The notes under the pieces are model-generated. The model was given only the letters and a program-made list of their open reading frames with translations. It had not been told where the DNA came from and searched no databases. From Candidatus Latescibacterota bacterium (lineage in GTDB: Bacteria > Latescibacterota > UBA2968 > UBA8231): DNA of 54,876 nt. The stretch is taken from the NCBI GenBank assembly GCA_022826515.1, contig JAJDUT010000138.1:1-54876 (forward strand). Direction: 5' to 3'. Of the stretch, positions 38,166 to 46,306 are shown one piece after another. How positions within the stretch are numbered: the stretch's first letter is position 1; each line of letters opens with the position of its first letter. The position numbers were made by a program, and so were the translations under genes.

Positions 38166-39395
38166 TCAAAACAAATCGTCCGCATAGCCCGACAAATAAT
38201 ACTCCAGCGCCGCCATACCCGCGCTAGTATCCACGCTGGCTCCTTCGTGCGCGAGGGCACCACCCAAGGCGTGCAACACGCGGAACAAGTGCGGTGCTCG
38301 ACACTGCTCGCCCATCTGGCCGATGCGCACGATGTCGAGGCCAAAGGCCCCGGAGATTTCGACGTGAAAGCGATTCGACATATCGGCGCGCACGCGGGCG
38401 CTATCTATCCCAGCGGGCACTTGGATTGCCACCACCGAGTTGAGGCGAATGCGACGCGGCGCGTTCAGCACCAGGCCCATCTTCTCGATGCCAGCTTGCA
38501 GCGCCAGCGACGAGTGCCGATGCCGCGCAAAGCGGCGCTCCAGCGTCTCCTCGCAGACCAGCCGCAAGGCTTCGTGCAGGGCTAACAACCCCGAGACCGG
38601 GGCCGTGTAGTGGTACTGGTGTTGCTGCCAGAAGTTTTCTGCCCGCAGGGCGTCCAAACACCAGTGCGGCTTAGGACCGGGATGCTGCTGCACCTGCTTC
38701 CAAGCCTCGTCGGAAAAGGCGATTAGCGCCACGCCCGGCAGCGACGACAGCCCCTTCTGACTGCCGGTGAGGACCACGTCAATGCCCCAAGCATCCTTTT
38801 CCAACGGCATGGTGCTCAACGTGCAGACCGCATCGACGACTGCCAGCGCCCCGTGCTCGCGGCACAAGCGGGCAATCGCCGGTAGCTCGGTCGTGCAGAC
38901 GCCGCTGGAGGTCTCACCCTGCACCATCGTCACCACGTCGTAGTGCTGACTCTTGAGCCGCTCGGCCACGCGCTCGGCGCAGACAGCTTGCCCTTCCGGC
39001 ACGGCCAGCACCTCGACCTCCGCCCCCACGCCAGCCGCCATCTCGGCAAAGCGCCCGCTAAACCACCCGTTTTGCAGCACCAAGGCGCGGCGGCCTGGCC
39101 ACAGCAAATTGCCTATCGCCATCTCCATGGCCGCCGACGCCGGCCCCCCAACTCCCAAGATGTGCTTATCAGCCGTCTGAAAGGCGTAGCCAGCCAATTG
39201 CTTGATGTGCTCCACTAGCCGGTCCATCGTCGGCCCTAAGTGATTGATGACCATACCGCCCGCCCGCGCGATCTCCGCCGCCACCGGCACCGGCCCAGCC
39301 CCCATCAACAGCAACGGCTCAGCCGGCAGGAGCTGGTCCAGCGGTGGAAGCGAGGGGGGCTTTATACCACTCGACTCTACATTCCCCATTCCCAA
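38166..39395 (-). CDS. Alanine/serine-glyoxylate-type aminotransferase (class V)
   Basis: 409 residues. LLLMGAGPVPVAAEIARAGG, MVINHLGP resembles the 'GPxxxxPxV...xxxHxxP' start of alanine-glyoxylate and 2-aminoethylphosphonate aminotransferases. HILGVGGPASAAMEMAIGNL, VQGETSSGV, VVDAVCTLSTMPLEKDAWGI (Asp pairing with PLP) and VLTGSQKGLSSLPGVALIAF (PLP Lys) follow. VGGPASAA replaces the common GSGT(G/A)ALE, and DAVCTLS the common DAVSSLG, so the substrate may differ. It begins 3 bp after lpdA and ends 64 bp before the SelA-like gene. Confidence 0.85.
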   Translation of the reverse strand: MGMGNVESSGIKPPSLPPLDQLLPAEPLLLMGAGPVPVAAEIARAGGMVINHLGPTMDRLVEHIKQLAGYAFQTADKHILGVGGPASAAMEMAIGNLLWPGRRALVLQNGWFSGRFAEMAAGVGAEVEVLAVPEGQAVCAERVAERLKSQHYDVVTMVQGETSSGVCTTELPAIARLCREHGALAVVDAVCTLSTMPLEKDAWGIDVVLTGSQKGLSSLPGVALIAFSDEAWKQVQQHPGPKPHWCLDALRAENFWQQHQYHYTAPVSGLLALHEALRLVCEETLERRFARHRHSSLALQAGIEKMGLVLNAPRRIRLNSVVAIQVPAGIDSARVRADMSNRFHVEISGAFGLDIVRIGQMGEQCRAPHLFRVLHALGGALAHEGASVDTSAGMAALEYYLSGYADDLF

Positions 39396-39398
39396 GTC

Positions 39399-40793
39399 CT
39401 AGTAGTTAATCGCCTCGCCAAAAGCCTGTCCGGCCGCTTCCATCACGGCCTCGGACAGCGTCGGATGGGCGTGCATGGTAGCCAAAAGCTCTTCATACGT
39501 GGCTTCGAGTCGGAGCGCCAATGTCAATTCGGCGATCAACTCCGTGGCCTCGGCTCCCAGAATGGCTCCGCCCAACAACTCGCCGTAGCGTGCGTCAAAA
39601 ATTAGTTTGACCAAGCCCTCGGTTTCCCCAGCCGCTTGCCCCTTGCCGCTAGCTGCAAACGGAAAGCGCCCGACCTTGACGTCGTACCCAGCTTCGCGCG
39701 CTTGGCTTTCGCTCAGGCCGACGCTGGCCACCTGCGGCTGGCAATAGATGCAGTTGGGCACTTGGTTCGGGTCTATAGTAGGCCGGTCGCGGCCCGCTAT
39801 AAACTCGACAGCCGCAATCCCTTCCTGCGCGGCTGCGTGCGCCAACAGCGGCGGGCCAGCCACATCGCCAATCGCGTAGATACCCTTGGCGCTAGTCTGC
39901 ATCCGCTCATCAACCACAATCGCGCCGTCGCGGGTGCGGATGCCGAGCGCTTCCAGCCCCAGTCCCTCGATATTGCCCTGTACCCCGGTGGCAACCAGCA
40001 CTCGCTCCACTCTCCGCGTCTTTTGCTCTTCGCTGACCCGGTAGCGCAATGCGACCGCGCGCTTTTGTCTTTTGACCTCCTCGACCCGGGCTTCGGTCAC
40101 CACTTCGACCCCCTGCTGCGCCAAGCTCTCGGCCAGCCCCGCGGCAATCTCTTCGTCTTCGCGCGGCAAGACCTGGGGCAGGGCTTCCAAAAGCAGCACC
40201 TTGCTGCCAAAGGCGCGGTAAAAATAGGCGAACTCCACGCCAATAGCCCCGGCCCCGATGATGGCGAGGGAAGCGGGCTGTTTGGCGACGATCATGGCCT
40301 CGCGGCTGGCGATGATCCGCTCGCCGTCGAATTCTACGCCCGGAATGGATTTGGGACGACCGCCGGTGGCCAGCACCACATGCGCGGCCTCCAGCTCGGC
40401 CACGACCTCGCCCTCGGCATCCTCAACCGCGACCTGGCGGCTGGGCGTCAACCGGCCTCTGCCGGCGAACACCTCGACTTGGTTCTTCTGCATCAGGTAG
40501 GCCACGCCTTTGGATAACTGCTCGGCGACTTGGCGGCTCCGGCTAATGACCGCATCCCAATCCACTGCGGGCTTATCAACGCGCAAGCCGAACTCGTCGG
40601 CGCGCAAGAAAAGCTGATACACTTCGGCTTGCTTGAGCAGGGCCTTGGTGGGAATGCAGCCCCAATTGAGACAGGTGCCGCCCAACTCGGCGTCTTCAAT
40701 CAGCGCGGTTTTTAATCCCAACTGCCGCGCGCGAATGGCGGCTGAATACCCACCTGGGCCGCCGCCGATAACTGCCACATCATACGCTGCCAT
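39399..40793 (-). CDS. lpdA: Dihydrolipoyl dehydrogenase
   Basis: 464 residues, normal length. FAD-binding GGGPGGYSAAIRARQLG at the N-terminus, redox-active disulfide CLNWGCIPTK near residues 41-46, NAD-binding IIGAGAIGVEFAYFYRAFG, second FAD motif YAIGDVAG, and the dimer-interface AHPTLSEAVMEA with the catalytic His. It reoxidises lipoamide in 2-oxoacid dehydrogenase or glycine cleavage complexes; none of the E1/E2 partners is in the window, so its complex cannot be named. Confidence 0.95.
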   Translation of the reverse strand: MAAYDVAVIGGGPGGYSAAIRARQLGLKTALIEDAELGGTCLNWGCIPTKALLKQAEVYQLFLRADEFGLRVDKPAVDWDAVISRSRQVAEQLSKGVAYLMQKNQVEVFAGRGRLTPSRQVAVEDAEGEVVAELEAAHVVLATGGRPKSIPGVEFDGERIIASREAMIVAKQPASLAIIGAGAIGVEFAYFYRAFGSKVLLLEALPQVLPREDEEIAAGLAESLAQQGVEVVTEARVEEVKRQKRAVALRYRVSEEQKTRRVERVLVATGVQGNIEGLGLEALGIRTRDGAIVVDERMQTSAKGIYAIGDVAGPPLLAHAAAQEGIAAVEFIAGRDRPTIDPNQVPNCIYCQPQVASVGLSESQAREAGYDVKVGRFPFAASGKGQAAGETEGLVKLIFDARYGELLGGAILGAEATELIAELTLALRLEATYEELLATMHAHPTLSEAVMEAAGQAFGEAINY

Positions 40794-40965
40794 ATTGCAT
40801 TTTCTTTCTAAGGTTCAGATAAAGGAAGCCTCTAATCTAAAGGCAATTGCTTTAGGCACAAATAGGACTGGCAAAGCCTCGCGAATACCCACCTCGATTG
40901 CCCTTACTCCCGACATGTTTTATCGTAGCCAAACTAGCGGCGTACCCTCAACAAAGGCAATTTCA

Positions 40966-41442
40966 GTGATACAACAGCAAACCAACCTCTCGGACACATT
41001 GACCATTTTCACCGACGGAGCCTGTTCGTTCAACCCAGGGCCAGGCGGCTGGGCAGCGCGGCTGCTCTACGGCGATGGCCGCGTCGTGGAGCTAGGCGGG
41101 TTTGTCCCGGAGACAACCAACAATCGCATGGAGCTGCAAGCGGCCATCGAAGGGCTAAAAGCCGCCCCGTCCGACGTCGCTATCACGCTCGTTACGGACA
41201 GCGAGTACCTGCGCAAGGGCATTACCGAGTGGATTCACGGCTGGAAAAGGCGGGGCTGGCACACGGCCGCCAAAAAACCCGTGCTCAACCAAGACCTGTG
41301 GCGCTCCTTGGATCAACTCAATACGCCCGCCGTCCAGTGGCAGTACACCGAAGGCCACGCCGGCGACCCAGACAACGAGCGCTGCGACCAGATCGCCAAG
41401 GCTTTCTCCCACGGCGAGACCCCTTCCCTAAGCTGCGATTGA
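40966..41442 (+). CDS. rnhA: Ribonuclease HI
   Basis: 158 residues from GTG 40966, which has AAAGG upstream and gives the standard length; an in-frame ATG at 40915 would add 17 residues without a ribosome site. Catalytic residues are all present: TDGACSFNPGPGGWA (Asp), NNRMELQAAIEGL (Glu), VTDSEYLRKGITEW (Asp), GHAGDPDNERCDQIAK (His and Asp). It degrades RNA in RNA-DNA hybrids. Followed 29 bp later by a secreted CBM9-like gene. Confidence 0.94.
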   Translation: MIQQQTNLSDTLTIFTDGACSFNPGPGGWAARLLYGDGRVVELGGFVPETTNNRMELQAAIEGLKAAPSDVAITLVTDSEYLRKGITEWIHGWKRRGWHTAAKKPVLNQDLWRSLDQLNTPAVQWQYTEGHAGDPDNERCDQIAKAFSHGETPSLSCD

Positions 41443-41471
41443 CCCAACCACCAAAGCCGAAAGGATTGACC

Positions 41472-42242
41472 ATGCTCTACAGCCTGCTCTTCATCCTCGT
41501 CCTCGCTGGCTCCGCCAGCACCCAAGAGTCCACCCGCTTCCAAGCCGTGCCTGCTGAGCTACCCACCTACCAAGTCCTCCGCACCGATCAGGGAATCCAA
41601 GTCGATGGTCGCCTCGACGAGGCCGACTGGCAGCGCGCCGCGCCCATCGCCTTTGTCATGCCCTGGAGCGATCTCGAAAAAGAGCAACCGCAATCTACGA
41701 CCGCCCGCTTGCTCTGGGACGACGACAACCTCTACATCATCTACGAGTGCGTCGATCCGTATCTGCACTCAGAAGTAACCGAGCACGACGGAGCGGTGTA
41801 CCAAGAAGACGCCGTCGAGATTTTCGCCACCCCCAACATGGCAGTCCCCGGCAACTACTATGGCTATGAGATGAACATCAACGGCACGCTGCTCGACTAC
41901 ATCGCCTTCCGCGGCGGCAAGGAGCGCACCAAGGCCATTCACTCGTCTTGGCAGAGCGAGGGCGTGGTCATTGCCACGACCTACGACGGCACCCTCAACG
42001 ACCACTCGGACACCGACCAAAGCTGGATTCTCGAAATCGCCATCCCCCATGACAACTTCCGCCACTTGGGTGGGCAGATCCCACCCCAAGACGGCGACCA
42101 ATGGCGCGCCGGGCTCAACCGCACCAAGGGCTATCGAGGCCAGTTTGGGCTGTGGTCCGATACCGGCACGCCCAAAGCCGACTTCCACCGCGCCAATCGC
42201 TTTGGCACCCTCATCTTTTCGGACGCGGTCGTTGGGCACTAA
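41472..42242 (+). CDS. Secreted CBM9-like carbohydrate-binding protein
   Basis: 256 residues, AAAGGA before ATG. Signal peptide MLYSLLFILVLAGSASTQ. The mature part is one family 9 carbohydrate-binding-like domain: GIQVDGRLDEADWQRAAPIA, ARLLWDDDNLYIIYECVDPY, YQEDAVEIFATPN, YGYEMNINGTLLDY, WILEIAIPHDNFRHLG, WRAGLNRTKG. No catalytic domain is attached. Likely periplasmic or surface glycan binding. It ends just before the sensor kinase gene. Confidence 0.87.
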   Translation: MLYSLLFILVLAGSASTQESTRFQAVPAELPTYQVLRTDQGIQVDGRLDEADWQRAAPIAFVMPWSDLEKEQPQSTTARLLWDDDNLYIIYECVDPYLHSEVTEHDGAVYQEDAVEIFATPNMAVPGNYYGYEMNINGTLLDYIAFRGGKERTKAIHSSWQSEGVVIATTYDGTLNDHSDTDQSWILEIAIPHDNFRHLGGQIPPQDGDQWRAGLNRTKGYRGQFGLWSDTGTPKADFHRANRFGTLIFSDAVVGH

Positions 42243-42249
42243 AGCCTAG

Positions 42250-44394
42250 GTGAGGAGCGGAGAAAGCAGCTTTTTCGTGGTTGCGCAGCACATGCGACGG
42301 ATGATCTCAAGCCTGAAAGGCAGGCGCGGTAAAAGGCAACGGCTGTGGCTGCGCCTGCTGGGCTATTACCTCGCCTTGGGGCTAGTGCCCGTGTTGCTAG
42401 TTGGTATCTTCGTGTTGAACACGGCCCGCGATGCCATAGAAGAGGCCGTGCTGGACAGCCGCCGCGAAATGGCGCACCGCACGGCCGAGGAAATCGCCCA
42501 CATCTTTTCCCCAATCATCTCCAATTTGAAAAGCCTCGCACGCACGGTGGGAACTGAGCCGCAGGATTGGCACACTTTGCTCAAAGAGGCCGGACTCAAA
42601 TCCAGCGAAGTGGAGACGCTCTACCTAGTAGACGCCCAAAACCAAATACAGGCCGCGAGCGCGTCGATTGCTCTACCCGCTTCCTACGACTGGAAAGCAA
42701 CATGGGAGCAGGCCGCAGCAGGCAGCTTATACGTTGCCCTGATCGAAGAATTTAAGGAGACGCCCAAGCTCTTTGTCGCGCTGCCAGTGGAACGAGACGG
42801 CCAGCCGCCCCAACAAGCCCTAATAGCTCGACTCGACTTTCATCGCGTCTGGAGCAAGATAAATCTCATCCGCATCGGCCGGACCGGCTACGCGACCTTG
42901 CTTCACGCCGACGATGGGCACTATCTGGCGCGGCCCATGCGCCAGTCCTTCTACACGTGGCTACACCACCCGCATATAGAGGCTATGCGCGGTCCGGCAG
43001 GAATCCTCTTGTGGCGCGATGTGGGCGGCACCGGGTGGGTCTCGGGGTTTGCTCCTGTACGCGACTGGGACTGGATCGTCGCCATTGAACAGCGCGAGGA
43101 CGAGGCGTATGCCCCGTACACGGTCGTGCTGTACTCCATCTATGCGATTATCGCGCTTTCTGTCCTAGGGGCGTTGCTTTTGGGCGGGCTGACGCGCAAC
43201 TCGGTCGTCGCGCCCCTCGTCTTGCTCACACACGCCGTGCGTCGCCGCCGGGACGGCTATCCCCTCATAGGAACGCCTGTTAAGCGCCGAGACGAGATCG
43301 GCGAACTAGCCGACGCTTTTGTCGAGATGGACCAAACGCTAGCCGAGCGCCAGCGGGACTTGGAAAGCACCTTGGACTTGCAGCACCATCTGATCGAGGA
43401 CAACCCTCTCGCCATTGCCGTGCTCGACGCCGAGTACCGCATCGTGCAGAGCAACAAAGCATGGGCCGACTTGCTGCTGCCGGGACGGGACGCCGAACTG
43501 AGCGCGACCCACGCCGGTGCCCAAGTACGCGCTTGGCTAAAGGCCCACCCGCATCTGCAAGTAGTTGATGACCTCGCAATCGAGGACGCCGAGGGCGTTA
43601 TGCGTTACTGGGATCTGCACAAGGCCGAGCTGAGCCAAGGCCATCGCGGCAAGGTCTTGCTAGTCGTCGAGGACCGGACTCAGCAGCACCTGCTCGAACT
43701 GCACTACATGCAGGCCGAGAAGCTCTCGGCGCTCGGGGAGGTAGCCGCCGGCGTAGCGCACGAAATCAAAAACCCCCTGGCCATTATGCAAAACACCTGC
43801 GACTTGCTACCTCGGCTAGGCCCCGAAGAAGAAAAGGAGCGCGACGAGACTTTGCAGATGATGCGCGAGGCCATCCGCCGCATAGACGAGCGCGTCGGCA
43901 GCCTGCTCGACTTTGCACGGCCGTCCCAGCACCTAGTCGAGCAGATAGATGCAGCCGAAGTGTTGGAGCAGTTGCTCGACTTGGAGACCAAACACGCCGA
44001 GCACTTAGGCATCTCGATTGAGCGACAGTTTGAGCCGGTGCCAGCCGTACTCATAAACCGCGACATGCTCAAGGACATTTATATCAATATCATCCGCAAC
44101 GCCTTCCAAGCCATGCCCCAAGGCGGCCGCCTACAAGTGAGTGCCCGCTCCGAGCAGGAAGGCGTCGAAATAAAAATCTGCGACACCGGCACTGGCATTG
44201 ATCCAACCCAACTCTCCCGCATATTTGAGCCGTTCTTTTCCACCAAAGCTCCGGGGGAGGGCACGGGCTTGGGGCTGGCCATCGCTCAGCGCCAGCTACG
44301 GGAAATCGGCGGCCACATAAAGGTGGACAGCCGCGTTGGCAAAGGCACTTGTTTCGCGCTCTTGCTACCTTACAATAAAGAAGAAAAGGCATAG
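42250..44394 (+). CDS. Membrane sensor histidine kinase
   Basis: 714 residues in the longest frame (GTG 42250); ATG 42292 is another possible start. TM1 LLGYYLALGLVPVLLVGIFV near 36-56, an extracytoplasmic Cache-like sensor domain (about 60-290), TM2 about 298-320, HAMP-like linker about 320-375, PAS domain (DLQHHLIEDNPLAIAVLDAE) about 375-490, HisKA AAGVAHEIKNPLAIMQN with His near 503, HATPase (IYINIIRNAFQAMPQGG, CDTGTGIDPTQLSRIF, GTGLGLAIAQRQ). It is 2 bp before an NtrC-type regulator, its evident partner. The ligand is unknown. Confidence 0.93.
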   Translation: MRSGESSFFVVAQHMRRMISSLKGRRGKRQRLWLRLLGYYLALGLVPVLLVGIFVLNTARDAIEEAVLDSRREMAHRTAEEIAHIFSPIISNLKSLARTVGTEPQDWHTLLKEAGLKSSEVETLYLVDAQNQIQAASASIALPASYDWKATWEQAAAGSLYVALIEEFKETPKLFVALPVERDGQPPQQALIARLDFHRVWSKINLIRIGRTGYATLLHADDGHYLARPMRQSFYTWLHHPHIEAMRGPAGILLWRDVGGTGWVSGFAPVRDWDWIVAIEQREDEAYAPYTVVLYSIYAIIALSVLGALLLGGLTRNSVVAPLVLLTHAVRRRRDGYPLIGTPVKRRDEIGELADAFVEMDQTLAERQRDLESTLDLQHHLIEDNPLAIAVLDAEYRIVQSNKAWADLLLPGRDAELSATHAGAQVRAWLKAHPHLQVVDDLAIEDAEGVMRYWDLHKAELSQGHRGKVLLVVEDRTQQHLLELHYMQAEKLSALGEVAAGVAHEIKNPLAIMQNTCDLLPRLGPEEEKERDETLQMMREAIRRIDERVGSLLDFARPSQHLVEQIDAAEVLEQLLDLETKHAEHLGISIERQFEPVPAVLINRDMLKDIYINIIRNAFQAMPQGGRLQVSARSEQEGVEIKICDTGTGIDPTQLSRIFEPFFSTKAPGEGTGLGLAIAQRQLREIGGHIKVDSRVGKGTCFALLLPYNKEEKA

Positions 44395-44396
44395 AT

Positions 44397-45812
44397 ATGG
44401 CCCAATACGACGGCAAAATACTCATGATTGACGACGAGCAGGACCTGCTGAAGCTGTCGAGCAGCATCTTGCGGCGCGAAGGCTTCGCGGTGGAAACCCA
44501 CTCGGACGCGCGCGAGGCCCTCGTACTCCTACAAGAAGAATCCTTCGACATCATCCTGCTCGACCTGCACATGCCCGCGATGAGCGGCCTTGAATTTCTG
44601 CGGCAGCTCAACGTGCGCGAGCGGCCCGAAGAAGTGCTCATCTTAACGGCGTATGCGGATCTGCAAAGCGCGGTAGAGACCGTCAAGCTGGGCGCGTATG
44701 GATATTTGGCCAAGCCCTTTAACGCCGAAGAAATCCTCAGCCACATCAGCAATATCCGCGAGTTGCAAAAGCTCCGAGCTGAGAACGAGCGCCTGCGCCA
44801 AACACAAGGCACGGGGTTGGGCATGGTCGGTGAGACTGAGCAGATGCGGCAAATCTACCGGCTGGTGCAAGACGTGGCCCCCACCCCCCTATCGGTGCTA
44901 ATCTGCGGCGAAAGCGGCACCGGCAAGGAGCTCGTGGCCGCGGGCATCCACCGCACCAGCGACCGCGCCGCTGCCCCCTTTGTGCGCTGCAACTGCGCGG
45001 CCTTGAACTCAGGCGTATTAGAGAGCGAATTATTCGGGCACGTAAAAGGCGCATTCACCAGCGCAGTGCGCGACCGCAAAGGGCGCTTTATGGAGGCCGA
45101 CGGCGGCACCCTGTTCCTCGACGAAATCGGCGACATGGAGGTGGGCCTGCAAACCCGGCTGTTGCGCGTGTTGCAGGAAGGGGAGTTCGAGATGGTGGGA
45201 TCGACCGAGACCCACAAGGTGGATGTGCGCGTTCTTTCCGCGACCAACCGGAACTTGACTAAGGCCGTGGCCGAGGGTCAGTTCCGCGAGGATTTGTTCT
45301 ACCGTCTCAACGCGGTCACCATCGACGTACCGCCGCTGCGCCAGCGCAAGGCCGACATTCCCTTGTTCTGCCACTTCTTTATCGCCCGCCTAAACGACCG
45401 CTTCGAAAAACAGATACAAGGGGTCAGCAAGGAAGCGCTAGAGTATCTGGAAGCCTACGACTGGCCGGGCAATGTGCGCGAAATGGAAAATGCCATCATG
45501 CGCGCCATAGCTCTCGCCAAGGGCCGGGAAATCGAGGTGGAGGATTTGCCTACTACTATCGTAGAGAACACTGGCCGTCGGGATGAGCCAGCAGCCGAAG
45601 AAGCAGAAGAAGCGGAAGCCACAGAGCCGCCCGACTCGCTCTTTCACGACGCCCGCCAGCGCTTTGAGGAGCAGTTCATTCGCGACGCCCTAGAGAAAAC
45701 GGGCGGTAACATCAGCCAAGCTGCTCAGCAGATCCAGTTGGGGCGGCGCAACTTGCAGCGCAAGATCAAGCAGTTCAACATCGACGTAAGCCAATACAGC
45801 CGCCGGCCTTGA
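44397..45812 (+). CDS. NtrC-family sigma54-dependent response regulator
   Basis: 471 residues. Receiver domain with phosphoacceptor Asp56 (IILLDLHMP) and acidic pocket IDDE; AAA+ domain with Walker A GESGTGKE near 171 and LFLDEIGDME Walker B; the sigma54-contact loop reads GAFTSA (near 217) instead of the usual GAFTGA; then a Glu/Ala-rich linker and a Fis-type HTH TGGNISQAAQQIQLGRRNLQ near 440-460. Partner kinase lies 2 bp upstream. The two sigma54 promoters with repeated 17-bp operators at 46.1 and 52.0 kb are the likely targets (inference). Confidence 0.94.
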   Translation: MAQYDGKILMIDDEQDLLKLSSSILRREGFAVETHSDAREALVLLQEESFDIILLDLHMPAMSGLEFLRQLNVRERPEEVLILTAYADLQSAVETVKLGAYGYLAKPFNAEEILSHISNIRELQKLRAENERLRQTQGTGLGMVGETEQMRQIYRLVQDVAPTPLSVLICGESGTGKELVAAGIHRTSDRAAAPFVRCNCAALNSGVLESELFGHVKGAFTSAVRDRKGRFMEADGGTLFLDEIGDMEVGLQTRLLRVLQEGEFEMVGSTETHKVDVRVLSATNRNLTKAVAEGQFREDLFYRLNAVTIDVPPLRQRKADIPLFCHFFIARLNDRFEKQIQGVSKEALEYLEAYDWPGNVREMENAIMRAIALAKGREIEVEDLPTTIVENTGRRDEPAAEEAEEAEATEPPDSLFHDARQRFEEQFIRDALEKTGGNISQAAQQIQLGRRNLQRKIKQFNIDVSQYSRRP

Positions 45813-45828
45813 ATCATTCCCACTCCTT

Positions 45829-45898
45829 CGTCATTTGTATGTTGCCAAATCCGTTCAGAAGGGCCAATCTGAACGGATTTGGCAACATACAAATGACG
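45829..45898. terminator. Perfect 31-bp inverted repeat after the two-component operon
   Basis: Arms 45829-45859 and 45868-45898 are exact reverse complements around an 8-base loop. It begins 16 bp after the regulator stop. The stem is much longer than usual rho-independent terminators and lacks a proper U tract (only GATTGATTTT follows), so it might be a terminator, an mRNA stabilising hairpin or a palindromic insertion. Confidence 0.65.
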
Positions 45899-46023
45899 GA
45901 TTGATTTTCCATTTCCCGTCAGTAAATGACGCAAGTTTTGAGAACGCTTCTTAACAGTCCTCTTCGTTCCGCATCACTAATTCCGACTATTCGCCAGCTA
46001 ACACTTGCTGTCCGCTGGCGCAC

Positions 46024-46051
46024 CGTAGGGGCGACCGGCCGGTTGCCCTGC
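46024..46051. repeat. REP-like palindrome
   Basis: GTAGGGGCGACCGGCC then GGTTGCCCTGCC: GGGCGACCGG/CCGGTTGCCC is a near-perfect inverted repeat with the look of GC-rich intergenic repeat units (GGCGACC/GGTCGCC type). It sits immediately left of the operator array. Only one copy was seen here. Confidence 0.4.
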
Positions 46052-46054
46052 CTA

Positions 46055-46113
46055 TGCGATGATTAAGCACATCAACGCGATAATTTGACGCACTTATGCG
46101 ATATATTATCGCA
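46055..46113 (+). promoter_or_regulatory. Triple operator (enhancer) array 1 for the sigma54 regulator
   Basis: Three 17-bp sites: TGCGATGATTAAGCACA (46055-46071), CGCGATAATTTGACGCA (46076-46092), TGCGATATATTATCGCA (46097-46113), each separated by exactly 4 bp, so centres are 21 bp apart (two helical turns). Consensus TGCG-N9-CGCA with AT-rich centre. The same architecture recurs at 51997-52055. Position, 125 bp before a sigma54 promoter, fits an upstream activating sequence. Confidence 0.8.
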
Positions 46114-46238
46114 TCTTCATAGGGTCAAGCAGTTGCGGTAAAAGGCTCGACAAAAATTCTCGTTATTTTCACAATTCCTTATATAACAGATAATTAGATC
46201 AATTTTAGCGGCCTGTTCTCCGACTGTTGGCCCACGAC

Positions 46239-46254
46239 GGGCACGACATTTGCA
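46239..46254 (+). promoter_or_regulatory. Sigma54 (-24/-12) promoter 1
   Basis: GGGCAC-GACAT-TTGCA: GG at 46240-46241 and GC at 46252-46253 with the required 10-bp separation. 52 bp before the ATG at 46307. Confidence 0.75.
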
Positions 46255-46306
46255 CATAGTGCTAGCAGAAGCGATACCCTGCACCCTTTGATGAAAGCAG
46301 AACGCC

